Origin: Pirellula sp.
GTDB lineage: Bacteria > Planctomycetota > Planctomycetia > Pirellulales > Pirellulaceae
Direction: 5' to 3'
Length of the DNA: 60,715 nt
Assembly: GCA_021299695.1 (NCBI GenBank)
Contig: JAJTEK010000015.1
Coordinates: 1 to 60,715 of the forward strand
The notes beneath the pieces are model-generated. The model was given only the letters and a program-made list of their open reading frames with translations. It was not told the origin of the DNA and ran no database searches. Made by a program: the position numbers and the translations under genes. Position 1 is the stretch's first letter, and each line of letters starts with the position of its first letter. Shown in pieces: positions 27,449 to 37,311 of this stretch.

Positions 27449-28579
27449 CTAATTCCGGAGCGATTTATCCTCGATGTATACGTCGACTTGCTGGCCAACG
27501 ATCGCTCGAAGCGAGGCCGGACTAATCGAGTAAATGACCTGCATGACTCTGGTGTCGACCCGCTCGGAGACCGTGCCGGTCAAGTTCCGTTTCGGGACGA
27601 CCAACGGTTCGGTCCGAACATACTGCAGCTTGACTCCAGGGGTGCTGCTGCCTCGGAGCGTCGCGGTGGCGACCGCGTCGGCACGGAATCTGGGAATCTC
27701 CGACTCATCGATGTCGACCCGAATATGCAGCGGATCGATCTTGCCCATCGTGATCAGAGGATTGGCCAAGACCGATGCAGGGATGAACTCACCCTCGCGA
27801 ATTTTTACACTCAGGATAGTGCCTGACTTGGGCGCTCTGATGGTGCGCAGCTCAAGATTGGTCTGCGCCCGGTCGCGATTGGCTTGCGCCTGAGCCACCG
27901 CAGCGCGTTGGACTTCCAGACTCGCAGCAACCGGCTTGGCGTCGAACATGTTCAAGCTCGCCTGTGCCTCTCGCACCCTAGCCTGCGCTTCGCGGGACCT
28001 GGCCTTTGCCGTCTCCCAGTTCATGCGCCTCGTATCGATCTCCTCCTGGGACAACGCATTGGAAACTCCGATTGAATTGGCGCGCTCGAGGTCCCGTTGC
28101 GCGTTGGTCTGTGACGCTTGGGCTTGGTCCTGAATCGATTCGGCCGCTTCCACTCTGGCTCGCAACGCTTCGACCTGTGCTTGCAACTCTAATAACTTGG
28201 ACTCCTGCGATACCAATTCGGCCTGCGCGACGGCCAGATCGGCCATGGCACTTCGAGAGTCCAACTGCAAAAGTTCCTGTCCCTGCAGGACGATCGCACC
28301 GGGCTCTACGAACACTTTCTCAACGACCCCCGGAAGTTGAGAACCGATCACCGTCGACTCTCCCTCGGGCTCGACGATCCCGACCCCGCCGATATAAGCG
28401 ACCTGGGCTTGGGGATCCCCATCGCGACTGGCAATCGGTGCCGTCGGTGGCAAGGTCTTGACCAGTACCGGTTTTTGGCTGGGCGTGTTTTTTCCGATCA
28501 AGCGAACGGCTTGGAATAACAGCCATGCAGCTCCAAAAATGGACACGATTGCAAAAAGCGTTTTCAAGTAGCGTTGCAT
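27449..28579 (-). CDS. HlyD-type periplasmic adaptor (membrane fusion protein)
   Basis: The protein bridges an inner-membrane exporter to the envelope. The 376 residues show an N-terminal membrane anchor (about 7-27), the first lipoyl half (GVVEKVFVEPGAIVLQGQELLQLD), a long Ala/Gln/Glu-rich coiled coil (about 115-225) and the second lipoyl half with TIRAPKSGTILSVKIREGEFI, then a beta-barrel domain. It lies directly downstream (14 bases) of the ATPase and permease genes. The set matches DevBCA/MacAB-like exporters; the substrate is unknown. Confidence 0.93.
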   Translation of the reverse strand: MQRYLKTLFAIVSIFGAAWLLFQAVRLIGKNTPSQKPVLVKTLPPTAPIASRDGDPQAQVAYIGGVGIVEPEGESTVIGSQLPGVVEKVFVEPGAIVLQGQELLQLDSRSAMADLAVAQAELVSQESKLLELQAQVEALRARVEAAESIQDQAQASQTNAQRDLERANSIGVSNALSQEEIDTRRMNWETAKARSREAQARVREAQASLNMFDAKPVAASLEVQRAAVAQAQANRDRAQTNLELRTIRAPKSGTILSVKIREGEFIPASVLANPLITMGKIDPLHIRVDIDESEIPRFRADAVATATLRGSSTPGVKLQYVRTEPLVVPKRNLTGTVSERVDTRVMQVIYSISPASLRAIVGQQVDVYIEDKSLRN

Positions 28580-28593
28580 GAGCTGGCTTTCGA

Positions 28594-29292
28594 CTAGGCA
28601 CTGTTTTTTCGAAAGGATTCAATACGACCATCGGACATCGTCGCGATGAAGTCAGCAAACGGAAAGATTCGATTGTCATGCGTCACAACGATCACAGCGC
28701 GATCGCTTCCCGATGCTACCTGACCGAGGAGTTCCATGACCTCATGACCCGTCTCGGCATCGAGTGAAGCCGTCGGCTCATCGCTGATGACGATCTTTGG
28801 ATTATGAACCAGCGCTCGAGCGATCGCTACACGTTGCTGCTGTCCCCCCGAAAGCTGATTCGGGTACTTTAGCTTGTTGCTCTCCATCCCCAAGCGATCG
28901 AGCAAAACCGACGCTTGACGCTTGGCGGTCGCAAGCGTGACGCCTTGGACAACCAGCGAGACGGCAGCATTTTCAACGGCCGTCAGACTCGGTAGCAAAT
29001 TGAATTGCTGGAAGATAAATCCCAAGTGATCCGCGCGAAACCTTACCACCCGACTGCGACGCATCTTGGTGATCTCCTGATCCAAGATCCGCACATACCC
29101 CTCCGTGGCGCTCAAGAGTCCTGCGATGATCGAAATCAAAGTCGTTTTGCCGCAACCACTCGGACCGACCAAGAACGTGGTGGCTCCAAGAGGAACCTGC
29201 CAATCGATCCCGTGCAAAACCCGCTGCCTGACACTCCCTGTGCCAAAATCTTTGATCACCCCTTTGCATTCGACAGCAAACTCCATCGGCAT
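28594..29292 (-). CDS. ABC transporter ATP-binding protein (DevA/LolD/MacB-like)
   Basis: This is the nucleotide-binding subunit of the exporter. It has 232 residues with Walker A GPSGCGKTT, Q-loop FIFQQFNLLPSLTAVENA, signature LSGGQQQRVAIARAL, Walker B IVISDEPTASLD and the switch His in VIVVTHD. The composition is that of the DevA/LolD group, which works with FtsX-type permeases. It is 21 bases from the permease gene and 14 bases from the adaptor gene. Confidence 0.95.
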   Translation of the reverse strand: MPMEFAVECKGVIKDFGTGSVRQRVLHGIDWQVPLGATTFLVGPSGCGKTTLISIIAGLLSATEGYVRILDQEITKMRRSRVVRFRADHLGFIFQQFNLLPSLTAVENAAVSLVVQGVTLATAKRQASVLLDRLGMESNKLKYPNQLSGGQQQRVAIARALVHNPKIVISDEPTASLDAETGHEVMELLGQVASGSDRAVIVVTHDNRIFPFADFIATMSDGRIESFRKNSA

Positions 29293-29313
29293 GATTACCT
29301 CCTAAGTTTGCTC

Positions 29314-30453
29314 TCAACCACGAAAGACGATCGCCGGGTCCACAAACAAAACCCGTCGCATCGCGATCATCGCGGCCAAAACAATGATCGCTGCAGCCAC
29401 TCCACCCGATGCCGCAGCGACATACCATGGCAAGTAGAAGCCCTGAAATGTCGGACTTTTGCCCGCCGTTTCAAAAAACATCGTCGCTCCAAAAAGACCC
29501 AAGCTAAAACCGACAAAGCCGACCACGGCGGCTTGCAAAAACACCATGCCGATCAATCGGATGTTGGTCGTCCCTATCGCCTTAAGTACCGCAAACTGCT
29601 TGAGGTTCTCCAACACAAATAGATTGAACATCAAGCCCACGACTGCGATCCCCACAAGCACTCCTAGAGCGACAACGGTTCCAATGCTGATCGGGATACC
29701 TGTATTTTGCACGACATACATGATTGCCTTCCATCGAAAGTCCTCGGCACTCATGGCCTGCAATCCAGTCCTAGCCACGATGCTCTGCGCCACATCTGCC
29801 GGAGTCGAGTCCCCAGAGCTGCGGGCAACGATAAACGACATCTGGTTGCGGCCATTGTTGGTATACTGCAAAGCCTGGGAATACCGGGTGAAAAAAGTGA
29901 TCGACGAGGTGAACTTTGGCGAGTCTTTGACGATCGCTACAACCACGGCTCGACGGTCGTTGAGCTCGGCGATATTGCCAAGCTTTAACGGCTCGTTTCG
30001 CCATATCTTGCGATAACCATCCATGCTCACGGCGACCGCATCCGGACGTCGCAAATCGTCGATGTTCCCTAAAACCACTTCGGGTGGCAATCCGATGAGC
30101 GTACTGTCGTCGACACCCATGAGCAACGAAGATTCCAACTCTCCATTTCCAGTCCGTATCGTCACGTTGGATTTATAAAGAGGTACCGCCCAAGCCACAC
30201 CGGGAACCCCGCGTACCCGCCCAAGCTCGGTGTCTCGCAGCGGGAAAATCGTGTCGAGATTCTTCACCCCAGGATCCATCACCCAGACGTCCGCCTGAGG
30301 GACGTCCACAATCACCGCCCCTGCACGTGTGATCAGACCGATAAAAATCCCCAATTGCTGGTTGATCAAGAGGGTCGAAAACGCAACTCCTAAGACCAAA
30401 CCTAAGTACTTGGCCCGGTCATGAAACAACATCTTTAATGCGATGGAGAACAT
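29314..30453 (-). CDS. ABC transporter permease (FtsX/DevC type)
   Basis: The 379-residue protein has the FtsX-like topology: a first membrane segment (about 15-38, GLVLGVAFSTLLINQQLGIFIGL), a periplasmic domain of about 220 residues, then three membrane segments (about 258-285, 308-330 and 345-368). The opening MFSIALKMLFHDRAKYLGL and PQADVWVMDPGVKNLD match DevC-type exporter permeases. Its start overlaps the end of the sulfatase gene by 19 bases, so translation is probably coupled. Confidence 0.93.
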   Translation of the reverse strand: MFSIALKMLFHDRAKYLGLVLGVAFSTLLINQQLGIFIGLITRAGAVIVDVPQADVWVMDPGVKNLDTIFPLRDTELGRVRGVPGVAWAVPLYKSNVTIRTGNGELESSLLMGVDDSTLIGLPPEVVLGNIDDLRRPDAVAVSMDGYRKIWRNEPLKLGNIAELNDRRAVVVAIVKDSPKFTSSITFFTRYSQALQYTNNGRNQMSFIVARSSGDSTPADVAQSIVARTGLQAMSAEDFRWKAIMYVVQNTGIPISIGTVVALGVLVGIAVVGLMFNLFVLENLKQFAVLKAIGTTNIRLIGMVFLQAAVVGFVGFSLGLFGATMFFETAGKSPTFQGFYLPWYVAAASGGVAAAIIVLAAMIAMRRVLFVDPAIVFRG

Positions 30454-31793
30454 TCAGGCCACCATTGGTCGATCGCAACTGCTAACTCCTGGGCAACCCT
30501 CGGGTGGGTCGTGGCAAGATTCAGTTCTTCATGCGGGTCGGCAGCCAAGTCATACAATTCCACAACCCCATCTTTTTCAATCGATGGATTCGGAACAATC
30601 AACTTCCAATTCTCCCGAATCGCCCAACGCCAACGCAAATTCTCCTTAGGTACATCAAGATTGTTGGCGTTGTGGGTGAAACACTCGCCAAAAACGATTT
30701 TTCGCGAAGCTCTTGCTTCGGCATCCAACAAATCAATTCCTGGAAGGTCCTTGGGGGATGGTATTCCAATAGCCTTTAAGAGCGTAGGCATTAAATCGAT
30801 GCTGTGTGCGAAATCACTTGAATCCTGAGCCGAAATCTTACCCGGCCAACGCAGCATGATCGGAGTTCGGACTCCACCCTCATAAGGCGACTGCTTGGAC
30901 TTGGCCGCATACCTCGATTGCACCGGATCTTGAATCCAACCGTTGTCGGTGACGTAGACTACCAAGGTGTCTTTCTCAAGCCCCTTGGACTCTAGCATGC
31001 CCAATAGATCTCCGACCGTTTGATCAAACCACTCGACGTTCGCCCAATACTTGGCGATCGTCTCGCTTGAGGTAAGCGGCTTGGTGCGATCGAGATACTT
31101 CTTCGGAGGATTGTGCGGATCATGCGGCAACATCGGTGCATACCAAACCATCCAAGGGTTCTTTTGCTCCGTGGCCATGTCGATGAACTCTTCGATCGGC
31201 TGGAGCGTTTTGCGTCCGATTTGCAAGCCGTCGTCGCCGTGGCGATCCCCACGCGTCATCCCATGGGTAAACCCACCGTGCGAATAATGCCCCTGCCAAA
31301 ATTTGCCCGTCTGCAACGTCAAATAGCCGTGGTCCTTGAGCACTCCGGGCAAAGTCGCGACAGCTTTCATGTGCTGATTCATGCGATCTCGGCCCGACCT
31401 AAAAGCCTCCGATTCCTGGAAAGCTCTGCCCGAGAGTCCTGGTACCGTCGGTGGGTCGTTGCTGGTGATCTTGTGGTCATGCGGATAGCGTCCTGTCAGA
31501 ATGGTCGCCAAGCTAGGGCAACACAAACTCGACGGAACATAGCCTCGTCGGAAGGTCAAACTATCGGCAGCAAGTCGATCTAAATGGGGAGTCTTTAGAT
31601 GCGGATGACCCATGAATCCATAGTCGGTCCAAGCTTGATCGTCCGAGACGATCAGAACGATGTTGGGTCTCGTTGCGACGGATTCCTCAGACTGAGCCGT
31701 CTGCTGTGCCAAGCAGACGAAAAGACCTACGAACAATCCGACGAAAAACCCAAGGGTGCGATACAGGTTTCGCAAGGATTGTTGGTATTGCAT
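30435..31793 (-). CDS. Secreted sulfatase with a CCPSL variant active-site motif
   Basis: This is an alkaline-phosphatase-fold sulfatase that should cleave sulfate esters in the periplasm. A hydrophobic N-terminal segment (about 12-29) exports it. The metal site is seen in PNIVLIVSDDQAWTDYG (Asp 51 and 52). The formylglycine region is SLCCPSLATILTGRYPH: the Cys at 91 has the required C-x-P, but the usual Arg of CxPxR is Leu. The rest (YVTDNGWIQDP, GGVRTPIMLRWPG, LYDLAADPHEELNLA) is typical. Its ATG shares a base with the secA stop (TAATG) and its end overlaps the permease gene. Substrate is unknown; planctomycete sulfatases often act on marine polysaccharides. Confidence 0.93.
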   Translation of the reverse strand: MQYQQSLRNLYRTLGFFVGLFVGLFVCLAQQTAQSEESVATRPNIVLIVSDDQAWTDYGFMGHPHLKTPHLDRLAADSLTFRRGYVPSSLCCPSLATILTGRYPHDHKITSNDPPTVPGLSGRAFQESEAFRSGRDRMNQHMKAVATLPGVLKDHGYLTLQTGKFWQGHYSHGGFTHGMTRGDRHGDDGLQIGRKTLQPIEEFIDMATEQKNPWMVWYAPMLPHDPHNPPKKYLDRTKPLTSSETIAKYWANVEWFDQTVGDLLGMLESKGLEKDTLVVYVTDNGWIQDPVQSRYAAKSKQSPYEGGVRTPIMLRWPGKISAQDSSDFAHSIDLMPTLLKAIGIPSPKDLPGIDLLDAEARASRKIVFGECFTHNANNLDVPKENLRWRWAIRENWKLIVPNPSIEKDGVVELYDLAADPHEELNLATTHPRVAQELAVAIDQWWPECSPSH

Positions 31794-34700
31794 TAGACTT
31801 GCTTTCGCATGCAGCAGTTTTTGAATTTCTTACCCGAGCCGCACGGGCATGGGTCGTTGCGCGAGGCCTTCTCGCCCCGATTGCGGATCGTGACAGGCTC
31901 GGCGGGAGGTGCCCCTGCTTGGTCGGCCGCTTTGATGTCTTCGATCTGCTCTTCGGACATGTATTTTGAATCGTCGAATGCATCGTGCCGAGCACTGGTC
32001 TCTACAAAGGAGCTTTCGACCATCCCTTCCTCAATGGCCTCCATGCGGAAGATCACATCGGTAATCTGCTCGCCGATCGAGAGCCACATTTGATCGAACA
32101 ATCGCATCCCTTCGCGTTTGAACTCAACCTTCGGATCCATCTGCCCCATGCTGCGGAACCCGACGCTCGACCGGACATGGTCCATCGCCAGCAAGTGATC
32201 CTTCCAGCTCGAGTCCAAGGTCTGCAATAAGACGGTGCGTTCCATCCGACGAATCTCTGGATGGTAGCGATCGTCGAAGGCCTGGCTGAGCTTGCCGCGG
32301 CATTCATCGCGGGTCATCTTGCTGAGCTCCGCTGCGCTTCCTTTCCATCCCAATTCGGTTTGCATCCACTGTGCCAACGACTCAGCAGAGTTTGAACCCG
32401 TGGCAAACTCGGACATTCGTTTCGATTCGTTGCGGCCAAAGACCCCGTCGAGCTTCGATAGGGCTGTCTCCCAAACCGAGTGCGATTTGATCGCCTGAGC
32501 CTTACTGATTTCCATCAAAACATCGAAGGGATGATCGGGATCGACCCGGAGCTTATCCAAAACATTAGGGTCCTGGAAGCGAGCCGAAGCCCATTGCGCT
32601 AAGGCTTCGCCGTCGACGGTGAAACTGTTCGGACCGGTTTGGGTACGAAAGCGATGGAAACCGACCAATACCGGGAACTGAACCTCCCGGTCGAAATAAG
32701 CTTTTTCGGCAGCATCGAGCATGATCTTTTTAATCGACTCAGGCTCGGCTCCCTTGAGCTCAGCAGGATCGACTGTGATCCCGAACTTGCTTTTCATCCA
32801 AGACGACAGCATGTTATTGCCGTACTCCGGATCGAGGAAGCTATTTCCTTCGCTCAAGTCGATCCCATCGATGAAGGAATTCGCTTTGCCGATGAACTCT
32901 TCGTCCATGCGATCCCGCTCGAACTTTTTGAGCATTCCAACGGTGTAATTGGTGTTGAAGCGATTGTTGACCCACTTGGCCATCGCATCCCAATTCCACT
33001 CGGATTGCTCCTCTTCGCTAGGCAGATTCTCATCGATCGCATCGAGGATCTGAGTCTGGGCAACGCGCTCGGCTTGATCCTTGGCGTACACAACAGCCAC
33101 CGAGGGCTCAATGCCACGGAAGTCTTTGGCTTCGAGTTGCACACCGAGTCTTGGGCTGGCCCAACGGGCATAAGACTCTGGGCCGAACATCGGGTCGCTG
33201 AATTGATCGACGTTCGATTCGATTTGCTCCCTGAGTTGCTGCATCACCAACTCGCGGCAACTTTTTCCTTCTAGGACCTGCTGGCGATAGGTGTAGACCC
33301 GCTTTCGCTGAAAGTCCATGACTTCATCGTACTCTAGGAGATTTTTGCGGGCTTCAAAATGCCGCTCTTCGACCTTCTTTTGAGCACCCGATATCCGCTT
33401 TGATACATAAGGGCTCTCGATCGCCTCTCCATTGCCCATGCCCATGCGTTGCATCATGTTTCGAACCCAGTCCCCAGCGAAGATTCGCATGAGGTCGTCT
33501 TCGAGAGACAGAAAAAAGCGGCTCGAGCCCGGGTCTCCCTGGCGGCCGCAACGACCGCGAAGCTGAAGATCGATCCGACGTGACTCATGGCGCTCGGTAC
33601 CGATGACATACAAGCCACCCAGGTCGCGCACGAAGTCCCCTTCCTGCTCCATGTTTTCGGTTTCTTTGATCTGCTTGACCAGTCCTTCCCACTCCTCCTT
33701 GGGGACATCCAGACGCGTCTGGTACTTGTTCTGGAGCTGAGCCCAAGCCTTGGTTTCGGGGTTTCCGCCCAGGATGATGTCTGTACCACGGCCCGCCATG
33801 TTCGTGGCGATCGTCACTGAATGAACGCGACCGGCTTGAGCGATGATATCGGCCTCGCGTTTGTGGGCCTTGGCATTGAGCACCTGGTGCTTGACACCTC
33901 GGCGTTCGAGCAACTCGGAGAGTTTTTCGCTTTTCTCGATCGAAACTGTGCCGATCAGAATCGGCCGACCCGCTCGCTCGATGTTTTGAATATCCGACTT
34001 GGCAATCTCGACAACCTCCTGGGAGTCCGCTTTTTTGAACGTCAAGCTCGTGTCGGTCTCGCGGCTGATATTGCCAATTAAAGAACCCTTCTTGCGGTCT
34101 TTGAACTCGATCGTGTCGTGCTTGTTGACCCGATCGATCTCCTCGGCTACCGCTTCGTACTTCTCCTTCTCGGACAAATAGATCGCGTCGGGAAACTCGA
34201 TCCGTTGCAAACGTCGGTTCGAAGGGATCTCCACGACCCCGAGATTGTAGATCTTGCTGAACTCCTGCGCTTCGGTCATCGCAGTTCCAGTCATCCCCGA
34301 TAGCTTCTTGTAAAGCTTGAAGAAATTCTGAAGGGTGATCGTCGCTAAGGTCTGTGTTTCCTCTTTGATTTTTACTCCTTCCTTGGCCTCGACCGATTGG
34401 TGCAAGCCGTCGGACCACTGGCGTCCCTCCATGAGCCGTCCGGTAAACTCGTCGACAATGATGATCTCACCGTCTCGGTTGACATAGTTCACATCCCGAC
34501 GATACAGATGGTGGGCCTTGAGCGCATTGTCGATCAAGTGGGGCCATTCCATGTTGCCGACGGTGTAGAAACTTTCTACGCCAGCTAAACGTTCTGCTTC
34601 GCGAACCCCTGCATCGGTCAGGTTGACCGTGTGGTCCTTCTCGTTGACGATGAAATGCTCCTCTCGAACAAGCCCTCTGGCAACTCGATCCGCTTCGGTG

Positions 34701-35494
34701 TATTTGGCCAAGTCTCGCATCGCCGGGCCCGAAATGATCAACGGAGTACGAGCTTCGTCGATCAAGATATTGTCGACTTCGTCGATGATCGCATAATGCA
34801 ACGGGCCTTGGACCTGCTGCATGTAACTCGGGAAGCGATCGTCCCCGCGGGATGCCATACGCATGTTGTCACGCAAGTAATCGAAACCCAATTCGTTGTT
34901 CGTCGCGTAAGTAATATCCGATGCGTAGGCCTTCTGACGCTGATCATTATCCATTCCGCTCTGGATGTTCCCGACGGTCAATCCCAAGCCCATGTACAGA
35001 GGCGCCATCCACTCCATGTCCCGACGTGCCAAGTAATCGTTGACCGTCACGACATGCACGCCTTTGCCTTCCAAGGCATTTAGGTAGGCAGGAAGTGTTG
35101 CCACGAGCGTCTTGCCCTCACCCGTGATCATTTCGGCAATATTTCCACCGTTGAGGACCATCCCGCCGACGAGTTGGACGTCGTAGTGACGCATTTTAAG
35201 GAATCGGCGGCCACCCTCGCGGCAAACCGCGAAGGCCTCGACCAAGATGTCCTCGAGAGTTTGTCCGTCGACTAGCCGTTGGCGGAAACGAGCGGTTTGT
35301 TCTTGAAGTTCCCCGTCGGAAAGGGCCATCATACGCGGTTCGAGTTCACCAACTCGCCGGGCCAATTCGCCGTAACGTTTGAGCTGGCGGGAGTTTGCAG
35401 ATCCGAAGAGGACCGTGATGCCACGGTCAAACCCGGTCAGAACCCCATTGACCGCATTGGTGGTGCCTTCCCAGATTTTCTCGATAAATTCCAT
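31793..35494 (-). CDS. secA: Preprotein translocase ATPase SecA, very long form
   Basis: SecA is the motor that pushes preproteins through SecYEG. Walker A TGEGKT (124-129) and DEVD (238-241) are intact, with the preprotein cross-linking region, [31 protein letters not shown] and the [14 protein letters not shown] arginine-finger block. The C-terminal end [17 protein letters not shown] is the zinc-binding SecB/lipid-contact tail. The length (1233 against about 900 in E. coli) comes from an insertion of about 40 residues ([16 protein letters not shown]...) before the second nucleotide-binding fold and from a large extra segment (about residues 760-1060) in the helical wing/scaffold area, before [18 protein letters not shown]. 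It opens the six-gene run. Confidence 0.96.
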   Translation of the reverse strand: MEFIEKIWEGTTNAVNGVLTGFDRGITVLFGSANSRQLKRYGELARRVGELEPRMMALSDGELQEQTARFRQRLVDGQTLEDILVEAFAVCREGGRRFLKMRHYDVQLVGGMVLNGGNIAEMITGEGKTLVATLPAYLNALEGKGVHVVTVNDYLARRDMEWMAPLYMGLGLTVGNIQSGMDNDQRQKAYASDITYATNNELGFDYLRDNMRMASRGDDRFPSYMQQVQGPLHYAIIDEVDNILIDEARTPLIISGPAMRDLAKYTEADRVARGLVREEHFIVNEKDHTVNLTDAGVREAERLAGVESFYTVGNMEWPHLIDNALKAHHLYRRDVNYVNRDGEIIIVDEFTGRLMEGRQWSDGLHQSVEAKEGVKIKEETQTLATITLQNFFKLYKKLSGMTGTAMTEAQEFSKIYNLGVVEIPSNRRLQRIEFPDAIYLSEKEKYEAVAEEIDRVNKHDTIEFKDRKKGSLIGNISRETDTSLTFKKADSQEVVEIAKSDIQNIERAGRPILIGTVSIEKSEKLSELLERRGVKHQVLNAKAHKREADIIAQAGRVHSVTIATNMAGRGTDIILGGNPETKAWAQLQNKYQTRLDVPKEEWEGLVKQIKETENMEQEGDFVRDLGGLYVIGTERHESRRIDLQLRGRCGRQGDPGSSRFFLSLEDDLMRIFAGDWVRNMMQRMGMGNGEAIESPYVSKRISGAQKKVEERHFEARKNLLEYDEVMDFQRKRVYTYRQQVLEGKSCRELVMQQLREQIESNVDQFSDPMFGPESYARWASPRLGVQLEAKDFRGIEPSVAVVYAKDQAERVAQTQILDAIDENLPSEEEQSEWNWDAMAKWVNNRFNTNYTVGMLKKFERDRMDEEFIGKANSFIDGIDLSEGNSFLDPEYGNNMLSSWMKSKFGITVDPAELKGAEPESIKKIMLDAAEKAYFDREVQFPVLVGFHRFRTQTGPNSFTVDGEALAQWASARFQDPNVLDKLRVDPDHPFDVLMEISKAQAIKSHSVWETALSKLDGVFGRNESKRMSEFATGSNSAESLAQWMQTELGWKGSAAELSKMTRDECRGKLSQAFDDRYHPEIRRMERTVLLQTLDSSWKDHLLAMDHVRSSVGFRSMGQMDPKVEFKREGMRLFDQMWLSIGEQITDVIFRMEAIEEGMVESSFVETSARHDAFDDSKYMSEEQIEDIKAADQAGAPPAEPVTIRNRGEKASRNDPCPCGSGKKFKNCCMRKQV

Positions 35495-35633
35495 GTTTCA
35501 AATGCCGAATGAAGGGACGAACCAAGGATCCAATGACGTCGGGACCTTGAGGATTGTAAGCAATATCTGTTTTTTTCCGAAGACCTAAGCGTCGAGGTTA
35601 TCGATTTGCACCGAGTGCGTCAATTGAAGCCCC

Positions 35634-35685
35634 GATCTTGGCCGAACCGGCCTACGCCTAGGCGTAGGCCGGTTCGGCCAAGATC
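35634..35685. repeat. Perfect 52-nt palindrome
   Basis: GATCTTGGCCGAACCGGCCT leads into the centre CCTAGG and is mirrored without a single mismatch to 35685. With no loop it would form a 26-bp cruciform or a very stable RNA hairpin. It directly abuts the 9-bp array, whose GATC starts within its last four bases. Confidence 0.95.
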
Positions 35686-35760
35686 AGACGGATCAGACGG
35701 ATCAGACGGATCAGACGGATCAGACGGATCAGACGGATCGGACGGATCGGACGGATCGGT
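35682..35760. repeat. 9-bp tandem array, eight full copies
   Basis: GATCAGACG occurs six times (35682 to 35735), then GATCGGACG twice, then a partial copy. The A-to-G change shared by the last two units shows ordinary slippage history. It lies 190 bases upstream of the secA start. Confidence 0.95.
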
Positions 35761-35862
35761 GCGGGCGAATTTCGGGACTTTGGCGGCCATCGGCCGACGG
35801 CTTCGTTGTATCATGTATCGAGCGGTTATTTGACGCTCCCGAGTGGTACTGGAGGCTCCATC

Positions 35863-36915
35863 GTGCTACGAAATTGGTTGTTCGCTCCTCTGTCCGTTGC
35901 GCAAAGAGTCCTTTCGGTCGGTATCCTTGGGTTCTTGGGTGCTTCCATGGGCCTTGCGCAGTCGACGGGTACCTTCATGCCTGCTTCGCAAGGTGCACCT
36001 TTGCTCAGCGTTGCGGCTCAGGAGTCGATCGCTCTGCAACCGGTGGCCATTCAATTGCGGGCGGCGTTTCGAGTCGAGGACCGGGAGGCTCAGCAGGCCG
36101 TAGCCGCCTTGCGAGAGCACCGTGCGACCGTGGAGAAATCGCTCGCAGAATTAGGGCGCAGCGATGGAGCTTACCGGTGGACCGTCCCGGTCTTGAACCA
36201 TACGGTCCCGTTTGTCGAGAACCCGGAATCTGCCCGGATGTGGATGCGTCGTCAAGCGGCACAGATGCAGGTTAACAATCCGCAGATGAAGGGCCGACTG
36301 CGAGAAATGCTATTGCAGGAAGAAGAGGAGCTCGACGGGGAATCCGAGCCCCTTCCGATGATCCATTCGGCGAGCAATCGGTTGATTGCCGAGTGGCCTA
36401 TTACCGATTCGAATCTCGATAGCAGTGCGGAGTTCGGTGCGAAACTTCGGCGGCTTGCACAAGCCAAAGAGTTCCGCGGGACTAGGCTTCGGGTTCAATT
36501 GACCGAAGAAGAACTCGAGCAGATCATGCCTTTGATGGGCGCGAGTGCTTATGCATCCTCGTCGAACCCTGGGGCGGCCAACAACGAAACCCAGGTCTTG
36601 TACGTGGGAGTCATGACCGATTCCCAGGAAGCAGCGGCGTTGAAAAAATGTTTTGAGAAGGCCAAGGCTCAGGCACAGCGTTTGGCCGAGGCTGCTGGCA
36701 AGCAGTTGGGCGATGTGAAAATGATCAGTTCGACGATTCAGCCTTTGGCGCCGAGTGTCAACAGCAACAGCCCGAGCTACATCAATGGAGTTCTGGTCAG
36801 TTCGCCTTACGGCGTTCAAGACGCACAGGAGAAAACAGAGCGCAGGACGCTTCAGGTCAATCCCAACGACTTGGTCCTTTCGGTCGGAATTCAGGTCGGT
36901 TTTGAAATCCGATAG
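35863..36915 (+). CDS. SIMPL-domain (DUF541-like) exported protein
   Basis: I choose the GTG at 35863, preceded by GGAGG about 8 bases upstream, giving 350 residues. The N-terminus is a signal peptide (LSVGILGFLGASMGLAQ). The C-terminal half has the SIMPL-type pattern: a run KKCFEKAKAQAQRLAEAAGKQLGDVKMISS followed by a beta segment, and the ending NDLVLSVGIQVGFEI. SIMPL proteins are periplasmic or membrane-anchored with unclear function. A TTG start at 35806 would add 19 residues. The end overlaps the minus-strand gene at 36891 by 25 bases. Confidence 0.82.
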   Translation: MLRNWLFAPLSVAQRVLSVGILGFLGASMGLAQSTGTFMPASQGAPLLSVAAQESIALQPVAIQLRAAFRVEDREAQQAVAALREHRATVEKSLAELGRSDGAYRWTVPVLNHTVPFVENPESARMWMRRQAAQMQVNNPQMKGRLREMLLQEEEELDGESEPLPMIHSASNRLIAEWPITDSNLDSSAEFGAKLRRLAQAKEFRGTRLRVQLTEEELEQIMPLMGASAYASSSNPGAANNETQVLYVGVMTDSQEAAALKKCFEKAKAQAQRLAEAAGKQLGDVKMISSTIQPLAPSVNSNSPSYINGVLVSSPYGVQDAQEKTERRTLQVNPNDLVLSVGIQVGFEIR

Positions 36916-37127
36916 GCCCGTCGGGCGGCTAGCCACACTAGGCAGGCGACTGTGGCGAGGATTGCAAGGATGACCGCCGAGTGCTCGGGAGCTGTCAGGA
37001 AGTGAGCCGGATGGCTTGCGTCGATCGGTCCGTGTCCAGCGTGGGCCAGAGGCAGAGGTGCCAAAGCACGGATCGCGGGCATTTGGATCGCGGGCATGTT
37101 GTTAGCTGCCATGTCGTAGAGTGTCAT
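36891..37127 (-). CDS. Possible small membrane protein with His-rich segment
   Basis: The 78-residue frame has an Ala/Pro-rich N-terminus, a histidine-rich segment AHAGHGPIDASHPAHFLTAPEH and a single C-terminal membrane helix (SAVILAILATVACLVWLAARR). That arrangement is protein-like and is not a shadow of another gene; the His-rich part could bind a metal. It overlaps the SIMPL gene end to end. It could still be a chance frame. Confidence 0.5.
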   Translation of the reverse strand: MTLYDMAANNMPAIQMPAIRALAPLPLAHAGHGPIDASHPAHFLTAPEHSAVILAILATVACLVWLAARRAYRISKPT

Positions 37128-37311
37128 GAAGATGGCTATCCTGTTGTAATCGCGATTAGGTTGACCGACATTATGGGGCCTGCGTTAGACTACCGAAGGT
37201 AGGGTTGGGCCCAGGCCGTCTTGTGCGTGGAGTTTTTTCGATAGGGAATATCGTACAATCCTTGGACTGTTGGCAGAACCCCGGAAGCGTTGAAAACCGA
37301 GAATACCATCG

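Larger units (their letters stand above)
35495..35862. other. Divergent intergenic region with a palindrome and tandem repeats
   Basis: These 368 bases lie between secA and the SIMPL-domain gene and must contain both promoters. They hold the perfect palindrome at 35634-35685 and the 9-bp array at 35682-35760. The frames through the array (Gly-Ser-Asp on plus, Ser-Asp-Pro on minus) are repeat translations. Confidence 0.6.

Noticed and set aside
35606-35833. Gly-Ser-Asp repeat protein
   Set aside because: It is only the translation of the 9-bp array, on both strands equally.
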